From Syntrophales bacterium (GTDB taxonomy: Bacteria > Desulfobacterota > Syntrophia > Syntrophales > UBA8958), in the NCBI GenBank assembly GCA_026416455.1, contig JAOAFE010000011.1:1-62268 (forward strand): 62,268 bases of DNA. Direction: 5' to 3'. Positions 1 to 8,472 of this stretch are shown in pieces. The notes under the pieces are model-generated. The model ran no database searches. It was not told where the DNA came from and saw nothing but the letters and a program-made list of their open reading frames with translations. Both the position numbers and the translations under genes were made by a program. Every line of letters starts with the position of its first letter. Position 1 is the stretch's first letter.

Positions 1-1424
1 CTATGGCAGCCCTCTTTTATCCCATTTTTCAAGATTGGATTTGGGCCATGCGGGCGGTCTCCATACTCTTCGGCTCTCTAACCATCATCCCCCTTTACTT
101 CCTGGGACGTCTTTTTTTCTATCGTCCGATTGCATTCATCACCACTTTCGTTTACGCGGTACTCCATGTATTTGTCAGCGCCAGCGTCGATGTAATACGT
201 GATCCAGCAGCGTGGTTTTTCATTACTATGGGATTATTTACCTGTGCCCTATCCCTTAAAAGGGACAAAAAAATACTTCTTTGTGTAAGTGGCATTTTTT
301 TTATCTTGGCAACCTGGAACCGGTTTGAGTCAATTTTTTTCTCAGTCATTAGTCTCGCTTTTCTTGTTTTATGTCAAAAGGAAGAAAAAGGTCGAAAAGT
401 AATTGCTTTTCTCGCCCCACTTTTAACCATCATAGCGGCATTTACAATTTACTATCTAATCTCCCAAAAGATGCCTAACCTGTATCGACTGAATGATATA
501 GTTGATCGCGCAAAAGAGTTACCGCAGAACTACCAAACCATAAGGAACGAGTTGACAAGACTCTCCCTCCATCCACCGCCAGGTTGGGAGAGATTTCCAG
601 GATTCTTCCAACAATCTCGAACCCTTCTTTGGTTCACCGCATTGGGATTAGTAATACAACGTACAGCTGAGGCGTTTAATTATTTCTTTTTCTTTATCCT
701 TCTGATTGGGTTTTTTTCTTGGTGCTATAAATGGCAAAAAGACCGCCTCACTTACTGGCTTGCGAGTATGGCCGGCGTCAATCTGATTTTGATCTACTTA
801 AGTGTATTACGAGACTGGGCGTTGGAACCACGATGGATTTCCTTACTTGCCCTGCCAGCCTTTATTTTTGTCGGTTATGGCTTTAATAGCCTACTGGCCA
901 GAATGGAAAAAAGACTACCACGTTGGGAAAGAAAGCATATTTTCTTTCTCATTTTTGTCCTCTCCATGGCCGTTACCTTGCCTAGAGAAATCAAGCTCCA
1001 TGATCCAGATAAAACTGTTTTCCTGGAAATTGGAAAAACTATCGCCCTAAGGGAAGAAAAAAGACGGGATCCGATAAATATCTCTTCCATTGGGGCTTCA
1101 GGTCGTCTGATAACTCTCTACAGCAATTTGCATATACCGGTACCTTCCTGTCCGGCCCCAGAATGGAAGGCTGGATTAAATTCTTACACCCTGCCGGGGG
1201 AAAATTATAGAGATTTCATCGAAACACTAAAAAGGATAAACATCCACTATTTCATCTGGGAGGAGAAGAAATGGCCACCCCAGAAATACGACCTTTTTAA
1301 GGCCTACCGCCCGCAGGATATGGAAATCGTAGGCACCTGGTGGCACCGGGACACGGGAAAAATTGTAGTTTTCAAAATCAAGGAGACAAAAAAAGAAAAA
1401 CCGCTACCCCTCTATCCGAGGTAG
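1..1424 (+). CDS. GT39/PMT-like membrane glycosyltransferase, 5' partial
   Basis: Polytopic membrane protein resembling the C-terminal part of family 39 (GT-C fold) glycosyltransferases, which move sugars from polyprenyl-phosphate donors on the outer face of the inner membrane. About 473 residues are visible, with roughly eight hydrophobic segments in the first 320 residues and a soluble C-terminal region of about 120 residues. The first in-frame ATG is at base 3, but the visible protein begins at what is normally the second transmembrane region, so the N-terminus with the acidic catalytic motif lies before the window. A VDVIRDP stretch near residue 63 matches the second loop region of the family. 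The acceptor cannot be told. The 3' end carries the hairpin used by the converging DUF2147 gene. Family moderately sure, substrate unknown. Confidence 0.7.
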   Translation, partial: MAALFYPIFQDWIWAMRAVSILFGSLTIIPLYFLGRLFFYRPIAFITTFVYAVLHVFVSASVDVIRDPAAWFFITMGLFTCALSLKRDKKILLCVSGIFFILATWNRFESIFFSVISLAFLVLCQKEEKGRKVIAFLAPLLTIIAAFTIYYLISQKMPNLYRLNDIVDRAKELPQNYQTIRNELTRLSLHPPPGWERFPGFFQQSRTLLWFTALGLVIQRTAEAFNYFFFFILLIGFFSWCYKWQKDRLTYWLASMAGVNLILIYLSVLRDWALEPRWISLLALPAFIFVGYGFNSLLARMEKRLPRWERKHIFFLIFVLSMAVTLPREIKLHDPDKTVFLEIGKTIALREEKRRDPINISSIGASGRLITLYSNLHIPVPSCPAPEWKAGLNSYTLPGENYRDFIETLKRINIHYFIWEEKKWPPQKYDLFKAYRPQDMEIVGTWWHRDTGKIVVFKIKETKKEKPLPLYPR

Positions 1425-1427
1425 CGG
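1387..1427 (-). terminator. Rho-independent terminator of the DUF2147 gene
   Basis: A perfect 8-bp stem pairs 1401-1408 with 1420-1427. On the minus strand it is followed by a T-rich run, the complement of the A-rich bases 1387-1400. It lies just past the stop of the minus-strand DUF2147 gene and overlaps the last codons of the plus-strand glycosyltransferase. Confidence 0.75.
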
Positions 1428-1435
1428 CCATGGTT

Positions 1436-1870
1436 TTACTTCATCCGTACCCAGAATTGAGATTTGCAAAGGAATCCTATACAGCCCTTAACCTGCAGTT
1501 TAGCCCCTCCTTCGATCACCTTTAAGACACACTTATAGGTCTTACCTTTAGCGGGGTCTAAAATCGTTCCACCTTTATATTCATCCCCTTCTTTTTTCAT
1601 ATTTTTAATGATTACCATACCAACAATCGGCTTGTCCTTTTCCTCTCCCTCACATTTTGTGCAGAGCTTTCCAACCCCGCCATCCTTCTCCTGAAGGAGA
1701 CGCACGATTTTCCCAAAAATCAGGCCGCCGGATTCGTAAATTTCAACGATAGACTTTTCCTGCTTCGTTTCGTCGTCGATGGTTTTCCACTGCCCAACCG
1801 GTGATTGAGCTAAGGCAACGGAAGCGGCAAACACGATGACTATGGGTATAACAACAAAGACCTTTCTCAT
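1436..1870 (-). CDS. DUF2147 family secreted protein
   Basis: Small exported protein of about 144 residues. The ATG at 1868-1870 is chosen because a GGGAGG ribosome site sits about 8 bases upstream and the protein then opens with a Sec signal peptide (MRKVFVVIPIVIVFAASVALA, cleaved after ALA). The mature part starts with PVGQWKTIDDETKQ, the typical opening of DUF2147 proteins (lipocalin-like barrel, periplasmic, function unknown). Two cysteine pairs are visible: CTKC near residue 70 and two cysteines in KGCIGFLCKSQFW near the end, which could form disulfides or bind metal. It is monocistronic, divergent from the next gene and ended by a strong terminator. An in-frame start 63 bases further upstream is less likely. 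Confidence 0.8.
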   Translation of the reverse strand: MRKVFVVIPIVIVFAASVALAQSPVGQWKTIDDETKQEKSIVEIYESGGLIFGKIVRLLQEKDGGVGKLCTKCEGEEKDKPIVGMVIIKNMKKEGDEYKGGTILDPAKGKTYKCVLKVIEGGAKLQVKGCIGFLCKSQFWVRMK

Positions 1871-2014
1871 AGAATAAAACCTCCCAAAAATTGTAATTGT
1901 ACCTTCTCTAACCCATTTTTCCTTGTGCAGCAAGGAAAAATGATTTTCTAACCTGGAAAAACGATGAAATCTATGTTAGATGGCACCCTTAAAAAAGAAA
2001 GGGAGCTTGTGCGC

Positions 2015-3478
2015 ATGAACAATCTGGGAGAGATGTTAAAGGAGTCCGTGTCGCTTTATCACGATCGGCCTTTCATTACCCACGAAAGGGGGGAGTATAC
2101 TTACGGTGAGTTCTATCGGGCAACGGTCACTTTAGCAGAATGGTTCATCCAGCAAGGAATAGAAAAGGGTGATAAAATAGCTATTATGCTTCCCAATTGC
2201 CCTGAATTTCCCATTTCATATTTTGCCGCGCAGCTAGCCGGCGCCGTCGCCGTGACATTAAACGTCCAATCCACCAATCACGAGCTTCTCTACCTTCTGG
2301 AAAACAGTGACGCAAAAGCCCTTCTTACTCAGGAGGCTATAGCCAAGCGATTTTTGGACATCCAAGATCGAATTCCTTCCTGTTCCCTCCTTCTTACGAC
2401 GAAAGAAATAGATGACATTGCCGCCAAGACGCCCGAAAACTTACCCCTGCCGTTGGTCGATCGTTCCGACCCTGCTGCTATGGTATACACCGCTGGTCTC
2501 ACCGGACGACCCCTCGGTGCTGTCCTTACCCATGGCAACCTTTTAAGCCAATCAGTGTTGTTGAAGATCCTCTTCGATGCCGATGAATCGTATCGAAATC
2601 TGGCCGTAATACCGTTTTTCCATACTTTTGGATGCGCTGCCAATCTGCTTGTCGTAATGAGAATAGGAGGAAGTACAGTGTTGATGGAGAGATTTTCCCT
2701 TGAAGCCGTCTTTCAAACCCTCGAAAAAGAGCGCATTACATACTTCTGCGGTGTTCCACGGCTCTTTTTAGGCATGTTACTTCAGGAAGGCATTGAAAAA
2801 TACGACCTCTCCTCTCTCCACTTCTGTATGACCGGCGGCGCGCCCATGCCTGCTGAATACATCCCCCGCTTCAAAGAAAGATTCGGTGTACCCCTTTTGG
2901 AGGGATACGGGCTAACCGAGGCCTCTCCCATCTGTGCCGTAACATCCTTGAAGATGAAACAGAAACCAGGCTCCATTGGACCCGTCATCCCCGGCGCAGA
3001 GGCCAGAATAGTAGATGACCATGGCAACATCCTTCCAGCTGGTCAGGTAGGGGAACTCATCTTCCGAGGTGAAAACGTGATGAAAGGATACTACAAAGAT
3101 CCGGAAGCCACTGCCCAGGTAATAAAAGACGGATGGCTTCACACGGGAGATTTAGGTTATATGGACGAAGAGGGATATATTTTTCTTACGGGTCGAAAAA
3201 AGAGAATGATTATCACGAGCGGATTCAACGTCTATCCCAGAGAGGTGGAGACGGCCATTCTTCTCCATCCGGCCGTGGAATCATGTGTTGTTTCTGGCAA
3301 AAAAGATCTTCTCAGAGGAGAGATAGTAAAGGCAAAAATACTCCTCAAGAAGGGTAGGCAGATTTCGGAAAAGGATATTTTCCAGCACTGTCGAACTTAC
3401 CTCTCACCATATAAAGTGCCGAGAGAAATTGAGTTTGTGTCTTCGTTAGCCGATCTAGAGTATATGGAGGCCGGATAA
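2015..3478 (+). CDS. AMP-binding (acyl-CoA ligase-like) protein with degenerate catalytic motifs
   Basis: ANL-superfamily protein of 487 residues. The ATG at 2015 follows an AAAGGGAG ribosome site; an ATG at 1964 would add 17 poorly conserved residues. The fold is clear: GYGLTEASPI (A5) near residue 300, HTGDLGYMDEEGYIFLTGRK (A7-A8) near 375, and the linker before FNVYPREVE. Two motifs are abnormal. The phosphate loop normally read as SGTTGxPKG is AGLTGRPLG (about 157-166), without its lysine. The C-terminus stops at about SLADLEYMEAG, where relatives carry the LPKTxxGK block with the catalytic lysine. It may therefore not adenylate an acid, or may do only the thioester half-reaction. It is 5 bases upstream of mtnA, so co-transcribed. 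Fold sure, activity uncertain. Confidence 0.8.
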   Translation: MNNLGEMLKESVSLYHDRPFITHERGEYTYGEFYRATVTLAEWFIQQGIEKGDKIAIMLPNCPEFPISYFAAQLAGAVAVTLNVQSTNHELLYLLENSDAKALLTQEAIAKRFLDIQDRIPSCSLLLTTKEIDDIAAKTPENLPLPLVDRSDPAAMVYTAGLTGRPLGAVLTHGNLLSQSVLLKILFDADESYRNLAVIPFFHTFGCAANLLVVMRIGGSTVLMERFSLEAVFQTLEKERITYFCGVPRLFLGMLLQEGIEKYDLSSLHFCMTGGAPMPAEYIPRFKERFGVPLLEGYGLTEASPICAVTSLKMKQKPGSIGPVIPGAEARIVDDHGNILPAGQVGELIFRGENVMKGYYKDPEATAQVIKDGWLHTGDLGYMDEEGYIFLTGRKKRMIITSGFNVYPREVETAILLHPAVESCVVSGKKDLLRGEIVKAKILLKKGRQISEKDIFQHCRTYLSPYKVPREIEFVSSLADLEYMEAG

Positions 3479-3483
3479 AATAA

Positions 3484-4524
3484 ATGGAAGAAATCAAACC
3501 CATCTTCTGGGATGACGAGAAAGGTATCATTATCCTCGACCAGCGAGCACTGCCTCGAGAAGAAAAGTATCTCACCCTAAAGAATATAGAGGAGGTGGCT
3601 GAGGCGATAAGAAATCTAGCTATCCGCGGTGCGCCGGCTATAGGAATTGCGGCCGCCATGGGTGTCGCCCTCGGTTTCAAAATGTCTTCTCCGAAGAATA
3701 AAAAAGAGGCGGAAAACATCTTCCAACACCTGTGTCGCATAATAACTCAAAGTCGCCCGACGGCGCGTAATCTATTCTGGGCCATTGAGAGGATGAAGGA
3801 GATTTTTGGCCAGTCGCTAGACAGGGGGATAGAGGAGACGAAAAGAAGCCTCATTTCTGCAGCTAAAAGCCTCCTGGAAGAAGATTTAAGAGTTAACCGT
3901 GCCATCGGGGAAAACGGCCAAATCCTCATCCCCCAAGAGTGTGCCATCCTGACCCATTGTAACGCCGGGGCACTCGCCACGGGGGGCTACGGTACGGCAA
4001 TTGGGGTTATCCGCGCGGCCTGGGAAGCAGGGAAAAAAATCCGTGTTCTAGTAGACGAAACGAGACCCGTGCTTCAAGGTATGCGACTGACAGCCTGGGA
4101 GCTACAAAAGCTAGCCATCCCCGTTGTGATCATCACCGACTCCATGGCGGGCTGGTTCATGGCACAGGGGAAAATTGATCTCGTCCTCTGCGGGGCTGAC
4201 CGGGTTGCCCGTAATGGAGATACGGCAAACAAAATAGGCACGTATAGTCTCGCCATTCTTGCCCGAGCCCATCGAATCCCCTTTTATATAGCTGCCCCCA
4301 TCTCGACAATTGACGTAGAAACGAAAGATGGAAGAGGTATTGAGATCGAGGAGCGGCCTGAAGAAGAGGTGGTCGAAATCGGGGGCAAGAGGTATGCCCC
4401 ACCTGGCGTAAGAGCCGCCAATCCAGCCTTCGACATCACCCCCGCCCACTTGATCGATGCCATTATCACGGAACGAGGCATTCTTTATCCTCCATTCGAA
4501 GACGCCCTAAACAAATTATGTTAG
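3484..4524 (+). CDS. mtnA: S-methyl-5-thioribose-1-phosphate isomerase
   Basis: Cytosolic isomerase of 346 residues (usual family length) converting methylthioribose 1-phosphate to methylthioribulose 1-phosphate in methionine salvage or the dihydroxyacetone-phosphate shunt. Diagnostic stretches are RGAPAIGIAAAMG near residue 46, LTHCNAGALATGGYGTAIG near 155 with the catalytic cysteine, VDETRPVLQGMRLTAWEL, and GADRVARNGDTANKIGTYSL with the catalytic aspartate near 238. The ribosome site is the GGAGG at the very end of the upstream ligase-like gene. No mtnB, mtnC or mtnD is nearby. The next gene is a HAD phosphatase 15 bases away, so a linked salvage step is possible but unproven. Confidence 0.95.
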   Translation: MEEIKPIFWDDEKGIIILDQRALPREEKYLTLKNIEEVAEAIRNLAIRGAPAIGIAAAMGVALGFKMSSPKNKKEAENIFQHLCRIITQSRPTARNLFWAIERMKEIFGQSLDRGIEETKRSLISAAKSLLEEDLRVNRAIGENGQILIPQECAILTHCNAGALATGGYGTAIGVIRAAWEAGKKIRVLVDETRPVLQGMRLTAWELQKLAIPVVIITDSMAGWFMAQGKIDLVLCGADRVARNGDTANKIGTYSLAILARAHRIPFYIAAPISTIDVETKDGRGIEIEERPEEEVVEIGGKRYAPPGVRAANPAFDITPAHLIDAIITERGILYPPFEDALNKLC

Positions 4525-4539
4525 AAAAGGACTGCTATC

Positions 4540-5157
4540 ATGGGCAAGCTCTTGCTTTTTGATTACGACGGAGTTCTCGTTGAATCGCTTGAACACTATT
4601 ACGAAAAGGTAAAAAGAGCACTTGAACTAATCGATCACAAATTCGTGCGTACCGTTGAAGATTATCTCACGCTCTTCGAAGATAACTTTTATACTTCCCT
4701 TGCCAAGCATGGTGTGGACCTTAACAGTTTTTTAGAGGCGATAAAAAAAGTCGAACCGCCATCGGTATCCATGCATGTGCATCCTTTTATAATACCGATC
4801 GTAAAGAAACTGGCTACAGATTGGCCCCTTGTTATCATTTCTTCCAATGCACAGGAATCAATTCTGCCCCTTCTCAAAGAGGCAGACATTCTCAGTTGCT
4901 TTCACTCCATTATGGGCGCAGAGACAGCCTTAAGCAAAGAAGAGAAGATAAACTCCGCTCGGAGGCAGTATGGGGCAAAAAGGGAAGAAACGTACTATGT
5001 GGGGGATACTGTCGGAGATATCAAGGAGGGAAAAGCAGCGGGTGTGACGACGATCGCCGTCACCTGGGGATGGCACAAAATAGACCGGCTGGTAAACGCC
5101 CAGGCCGATTTCCTGATTGAGGAACCTGAGGACCTCATCGACATCTTAAAAAAGTAA
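4540..5157 (+). CDS. HAD-superfamily hydrolase (phosphoglycolate phosphatase-like)
   Basis: Haloacid dehalogenase phosphatase of 205 residues. Motif I is FDYDGVLVES at residues 6-15 with the nucleophile Asp and the acid/base Asp two residues on. Motif II is IISSN near residue 105, the motif III lysine lies in ALSKEEK, and motif IV is YVGDTVGDIKEGKAAGV near 150, with the Mg-binding aspartates. The helical cap between motifs I and II is the small type of Gph-like enzymes. The substrate cannot be read from sequence. As the third gene of a ligase-mtnA-HAD run it could act on a sugar phosphate of methylthioribose salvage, which is inference only. Confidence 0.85.
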   Translation: MGKLLLFDYDGVLVESLEHYYEKVKRALELIDHKFVRTVEDYLTLFEDNFYTSLAKHGVDLNSFLEAIKKVEPPSVSMHVHPFIIPIVKKLATDWPLVIISSNAQESILPLLKEADILSCFHSIMGAETALSKEEKINSARRQYGAKREETYYVGDTVGDIKEGKAAGVTTIAVTWGWHKIDRLVNAQADFLIEEPEDLIDILKK

Positions 5158-5185
5158 AACGCCGTCCAAGCAGAGCTTAGACGGC
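5146..5185 (-). terminator. Terminator of the Fe-S oxidoreductase gene
   Basis: A 10-bp stem with one mismatch pairs 5161-5170 with 5176-5185 around a 5-base loop. Read on the minus strand it is followed by GTTTTACTTTTTT. It lies 20 bases past the stop of the minus-strand oxidoreductase and may also slow plus-strand transcripts leaving the HAD gene. Confidence 0.75.
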
Positions 5186-5204
5186 GCCGTTCCATCCAAT
5201 TAGG

Positions 5205-7412
5205 TTAAGTTTTGCAGACGTCGACGGGAGGCTTTTCTTCTTCTAAATCCATGGCCTTCCAGACGATTTCTGCAATATCAAGGGCATTCATAGTTTCATC
5301 TTTGCCATGAGTTTTGAGCCCATCGCTCATCATGGTCAGACAGAAGGGACACCCCACGGCAATAGTTTGGGCACCCGTCTCGATTGCCTGCTTGGCCCGG
5401 GCATCGTTTATGCGCTCGCCATGCTCCTCCATCCACATTCTGGCACCACCCGCTCCACAGCAGAAGCTCTTAGCCAAATTCCTTTCCATTTCTAGAAGTT
5501 GAAGCCCGGGTACTGCTTTGAGCACCTTACGCGGCTCGTCGTAAATGTCATTGTATCGGCCAAGGAAACAAGAATCGTGGTAAGTCACATAGTCGGCCAC
5601 CGATTTCTTGAGTTTTATCTTTCGCTCCGAAATAAGCTTCGCAATAAATTCCGTATGATGGTAGACTTCGTAATTACCGCCGAAATGGGGGTAATCCTTC
5701 TTCAGGGCGTTGTAGCCGTGCGGACAGATCGTGAGAATCTTCTTTACCCCGTAGCCGTTCATAACCTCGATATTGGCCTGGGCGAGACTCTGGTATAAAT
5801 ATTCATTACCTCCCCTCATAGCCGAATCGCCGCAGCAGCCCTCTTCCGATCCCAGAATACCGAAGCTCACACCTGCGGCCTGGAGAATCTTCGCAAAAGC
5901 GATGGATACTTTCTTGCCTCTGTCATCAAAAGAACCGGCACATCCAACGTAAAATAGGTATTCCACGTTGGGGTCTTCAGCTAAAGTCTTGATACCTAAA
6001 TCCTTCGCCCATTCCCCCCTTAAGTGCGAGCCTACACCCCAAGGATTGGAGTTATTCTCCATATTGCGGTACGTCAACTGAAGTTCGGGAGCAAAGTCGG
6101 CCTCCATGAGAACTTTGTACTGCCGCATGCCGATGATCTTTGGTACGTGTTCGATGGCAGCAGAGCAGTTTTCCATACAATACATGCAATTCGTGCACGC
6201 CCAAAGTTCGTCCAGACTTATGACCTCACCGACTAATGCCTTCTCTCCTGTCTCAGGGCGAGCAGGCACATACTTATCAATCGCTTGGTCAATTTTGTCC
6301 AAAAAAGCTAACACTTTGGCACATTTATCCGTCTCTTCTCCGGCTGCCATCTTGGCACGGAGCTCTTCCTTCTTGGCCTGAATGGCCGCCGGTGCTTTTT
6401 CTAACCAGTAAGTCTTGATATCTTGGATAAGCTTTTTAGGAGATAGAGGTTTTCCCGTGAGATAGGCAGGGCAGCCTTCCTGACAGCGACCACAACGTGT
6501 ACAGGCATCACTGTCAAAAAGTTGCTTCCATGTGAATTCCTCTATGGTTCCTACCCCGAAAGACTCGGCATTTTCAAAATCCCTTATGGGCTCGATTGTT
6601 CCCGTGGGTCGTAAAGTGGCCATATAATAATTGGCCGGTGTCGTAATCATATGAAGTAGGCGGGAGAAGGGAATGTAGGCGATGAAGCCAAGAGCTAAAA
6701 ACGTGTGCACCCACCACATACCTTTGTGTAACGCCCGTGCTGTGGGCTCAGAAATGCCGTTTAAAGCTGAAGCAAGGGTCCAACCGACAAAAGACCATAC
6801 CTCCCAGGGAGTTTGTTGCCAAGTCACAGCGATGCGCAGGGCCTCGATGAAGAATCCCGTAATAACAATACCCGCAATGAGCAAAAGAGCGATAGCATCA
6901 TCGGGAGTGTTGTCCGGCTTACCCCGATATCCTAATCTATCCGGTTTTGAAAGATATCTACGGTCTAAGGCCATAAAAACACCTACGAGGATGGCCAGAC
7001 CAGCTAAATCCATTAGGAAGGAGAAGAAAAGATAAAACTTTCCCGTCAGGAAGGCAAAACCCAAGGGCTCCGCCACATGGAATTCAGTGGCATCAAAAGC
7101 CGCCCCGAAGAACAATAACAAAAAGCCAAAGAAAATGAGGGCGTGCATGATACCTGGGTAACGATCTTGTAAAACCTTCCTTTGGAGAAGACCGTCGATA
7201 ACCAAATTTTTCAGGCGAACTTTCCAATTACTCTTCCTATCTTCCGGTTCGGCCTTTCCAATGGCTGACCAGATGAGCCACCGGCGATAGAGGCCGTAAG
7301 CAAATATTACGAGGGCGATGAAGGTAAAGAAAAAAAGAAAAGGCTCGAAATGCTCGGCATTCCAAAACACCTCTCGGCCCTCATGCCCGATTTTGAAATG
7401 GGATAGTTCCAT
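5205..7412 (-). CDS. Membrane Fe-S oxidoreductase, Etf:quinone oxidoreductase type (HdrD/CCG family)
   Basis: Large fusion protein of 735 residues. The N-terminal third has about six membrane helices resembling the haem-b nitrate reductase gamma subunit. Two four-cysteine Fe-S motifs follow: CTRCGRCQEGCP near residue 302 and CTNCMYCMENCS near 404. Two CCG domains come next, with GCCGD near 524 and SFCCGAGG near 650. This architecture is the DUF224 protein encoded beside etfAB in syntrophs and metal reducers, where it passes electrons from acyl-CoA dehydrogenases through Etf to menaquinone. Here etfB and etfA lie directly upstream, 63 bases away. The start has GGAGG 4 bases before the ATG. Odd point: the second cluster ends in Cys-Ser instead of Cys-Pro. 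Architecture sure, quinone role inferred. Confidence 0.9.
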   Translation of the reverse strand: MELSHFKIGHEGREVFWNAEHFEPFLFFFTFIALVIFAYGLYRRWLIWSAIGKAEPEDRKSNWKVRLKNLVIDGLLQRKVLQDRYPGIMHALIFFGFLLLFFGAAFDATEFHVAEPLGFAFLTGKFYLFFSFLMDLAGLAILVGVFMALDRRYLSKPDRLGYRGKPDNTPDDAIALLLIAGIVITGFFIEALRIAVTWQQTPWEVWSFVGWTLASALNGISEPTARALHKGMWWVHTFLALGFIAYIPFSRLLHMITTPANYYMATLRPTGTIEPIRDFENAESFGVGTIEEFTWKQLFDSDACTRCGRCQEGCPAYLTGKPLSPKKLIQDIKTYWLEKAPAAIQAKKEELRAKMAAGEETDKCAKVLAFLDKIDQAIDKYVPARPETGEKALVGEVISLDELWACTNCMYCMENCSAAIEHVPKIIGMRQYKVLMEADFAPELQLTYRNMENNSNPWGVGSHLRGEWAKDLGIKTLAEDPNVEYLFYVGCAGSFDDRGKKVSIAFAKILQAAGVSFGILGSEEGCCGDSAMRGGNEYLYQSLAQANIEVMNGYGVKKILTICPHGYNALKKDYPHFGGNYEVYHHTEFIAKLISERKIKLKKSVADYVTYHDSCFLGRYNDIYDEPRKVLKAVPGLQLLEMERNLAKSFCCGAGGARMWMEEHGERINDARAKQAIETGAQTIAVGCPFCLTMMSDGLKTHGKDETMNALDIAEIVWKAMDLEEEKPPVDVCKT

Positions 7413-7427
7413 AGCGCCTCCGTATTA

Positions 7428-7457
7428 CGAGGGGGCGGCCATGAAGACCGCCCCTCG
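7428..7457 (-). other. Stable intercistronic hairpin between etfA and the oxidoreductase
   Basis: A 10-bp stem with one bulge joins 7428-7437 and 7448-7457 (CGAGGGG paired with CCCCTCG plus a CGG/CCG extension) with a loop of about 10 bases. The T-rich tract that would make it a terminator is on the plus-strand side (7462-7478), where no gene ends, so for the minus-strand operon it is more likely an mRNA-stabilising or stoichiometry-setting hairpin just before the oxidoreductase ribosome site. Confidence 0.5.
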
Positions 7458-7475
7458 AAAGACATTTTATTTTTA

Positions 7476-8447
7476 TTAACCGAGGAGTTTCTTTACCTCT
7501 TTGGTCATCTCTGGCACTACTTTAAAGAGATCGTCTACGACGCCGTAATCCGCCTTCTGGAAAATGGGAGCTTCCGGGTCCTTGTTAATGGCAACGATGT
7601 ATTTGGAGGAGCTCATCCCTGCGAGATGCTGAATGGCACCGGAGATGCCGCAGGCAATATACAAATTCGGAGATACCACCTTTCCCGTCTGACCGACCTG
7701 ATCGGACTGGGGCCTCCAACCCGCGTCTACGGCCGCACGAGAAGCACCCACGGCAGCTCCCAAAAGGGCAGCGAGTTCTTCTAGAATAGCGAAGTTCTCC
7801 GGTCCTTTCATGCCACGGCCACCGGAGATAACAATGTTGGCCTCCGTCACGTCGATCTTTCCACCTGTATCTTTTATCACCTCGACCACTTTGGTCTTTA
7901 GCTCACCTAAGGCTACGTCTACTTTGACCACCTGACCCGCCTTCGCACATTCTACCACTGGGAACACATTGGGTCTCAGGGAGGCCATCTGAGGATCGCT
8001 GGAAATTACAACTTCACCATAGCACTTACCTGCATACATGGGACGTACCGCCACCAGACGGCCATTTTCAATCCTTAGGTCTGTACAGTCCGTTGCCATA
8101 CCGGTCGCTAATTTCCCCACGAGGGCGGCGGACAGGTCTTTACCTTGAGCCGACGCGGCACATAAAAGAATAGAGGGACTGTTATCTTTCACCACCTGAG
8201 CTACGGCCTGGGCATGGGCACCAGTCGTATATGGCTCAAGGGCGGGATTGTCAACGACGAATACTTTGTCGGCACCATACTTGGCCAGTTCCGATGCCAG
8301 AGACTCTACGCCGGATCCACACAAGATCGCTCCCACTTCGTCACCCAGCTGATCGGCCAATTTCCGCGCCGTGCTGGCGAGCTCAAAACTGACCTTCCTC
8401 AGGGCGCCGTCTCTACATTCCGCAACAAAAAATACTCCTTTAGCCAT
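7476..8447 (-). CDS. etfA: Electron transfer flavoprotein alpha subunit
   Basis: EtfA of 323 residues, binding FAD and pairing with EtfB to carry electrons from flavin dehydrogenases such as acyl-CoA dehydrogenase. The C-terminal FAD domain shows GGRGMKGPENF near residue 209, RAAVDAGWRPQSDQVGQTGK near 235-255 and GISGAIQHLAGMSSSKYIVA near 268-288. The family N-terminal domain precedes it. The ATG has GAGGAATTG just upstream. It lies 25 bases downstream of etfB in one operon, followed by the membrane Fe-S acceptor. No ferredoxin or acyl-CoA dehydrogenase is adjacent, so the electron donor is outside the window. Confidence 0.95.
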   Translation of the reverse strand: MAKGVFFVAECRDGALRKVSFELASTARKLADQLGDEVGAILCGSGVESLASELAKYGADKVFVVDNPALEPYTTGAHAQAVAQVVKDNSPSILLCAASAQGKDLSAALVGKLATGMATDCTDLRIENGRLVAVRPMYAGKCYGEVVISSDPQMASLRPNVFPVVECAKAGQVVKVDVALGELKTKVVEVIKDTGGKIDVTEANIVISGGRGMKGPENFAILEELAALLGAAVGASRAAVDAGWRPQSDQVGQTGKVVSPNLYIACGISGAIQHLAGMSSSKYIVAINKDPEAPIFQKADYGVVDDLFKVVPEMTKEVKKLLG

Positions 8448-8472
8448 CTTTCAATTCCTCCCTTCCGCGTAT

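Noticed and set aside
1921-1935. CCTTG-N5-CAAGG palindrome between DUF2147 and the ligase-like gene as an operator
   Set aside because: Arms are only 5 bases and the centre is asymmetric; expected by chance at this length.
7428-7478. Hairpin plus T-run after etfA as an intrinsic terminator
   Set aside because: The T-run is on the plus-strand side, where no gene ends. For the minus-strand operon the stem is followed by the oxidoreductase ribosome site, so it is kept only as an intercistronic hairpin.
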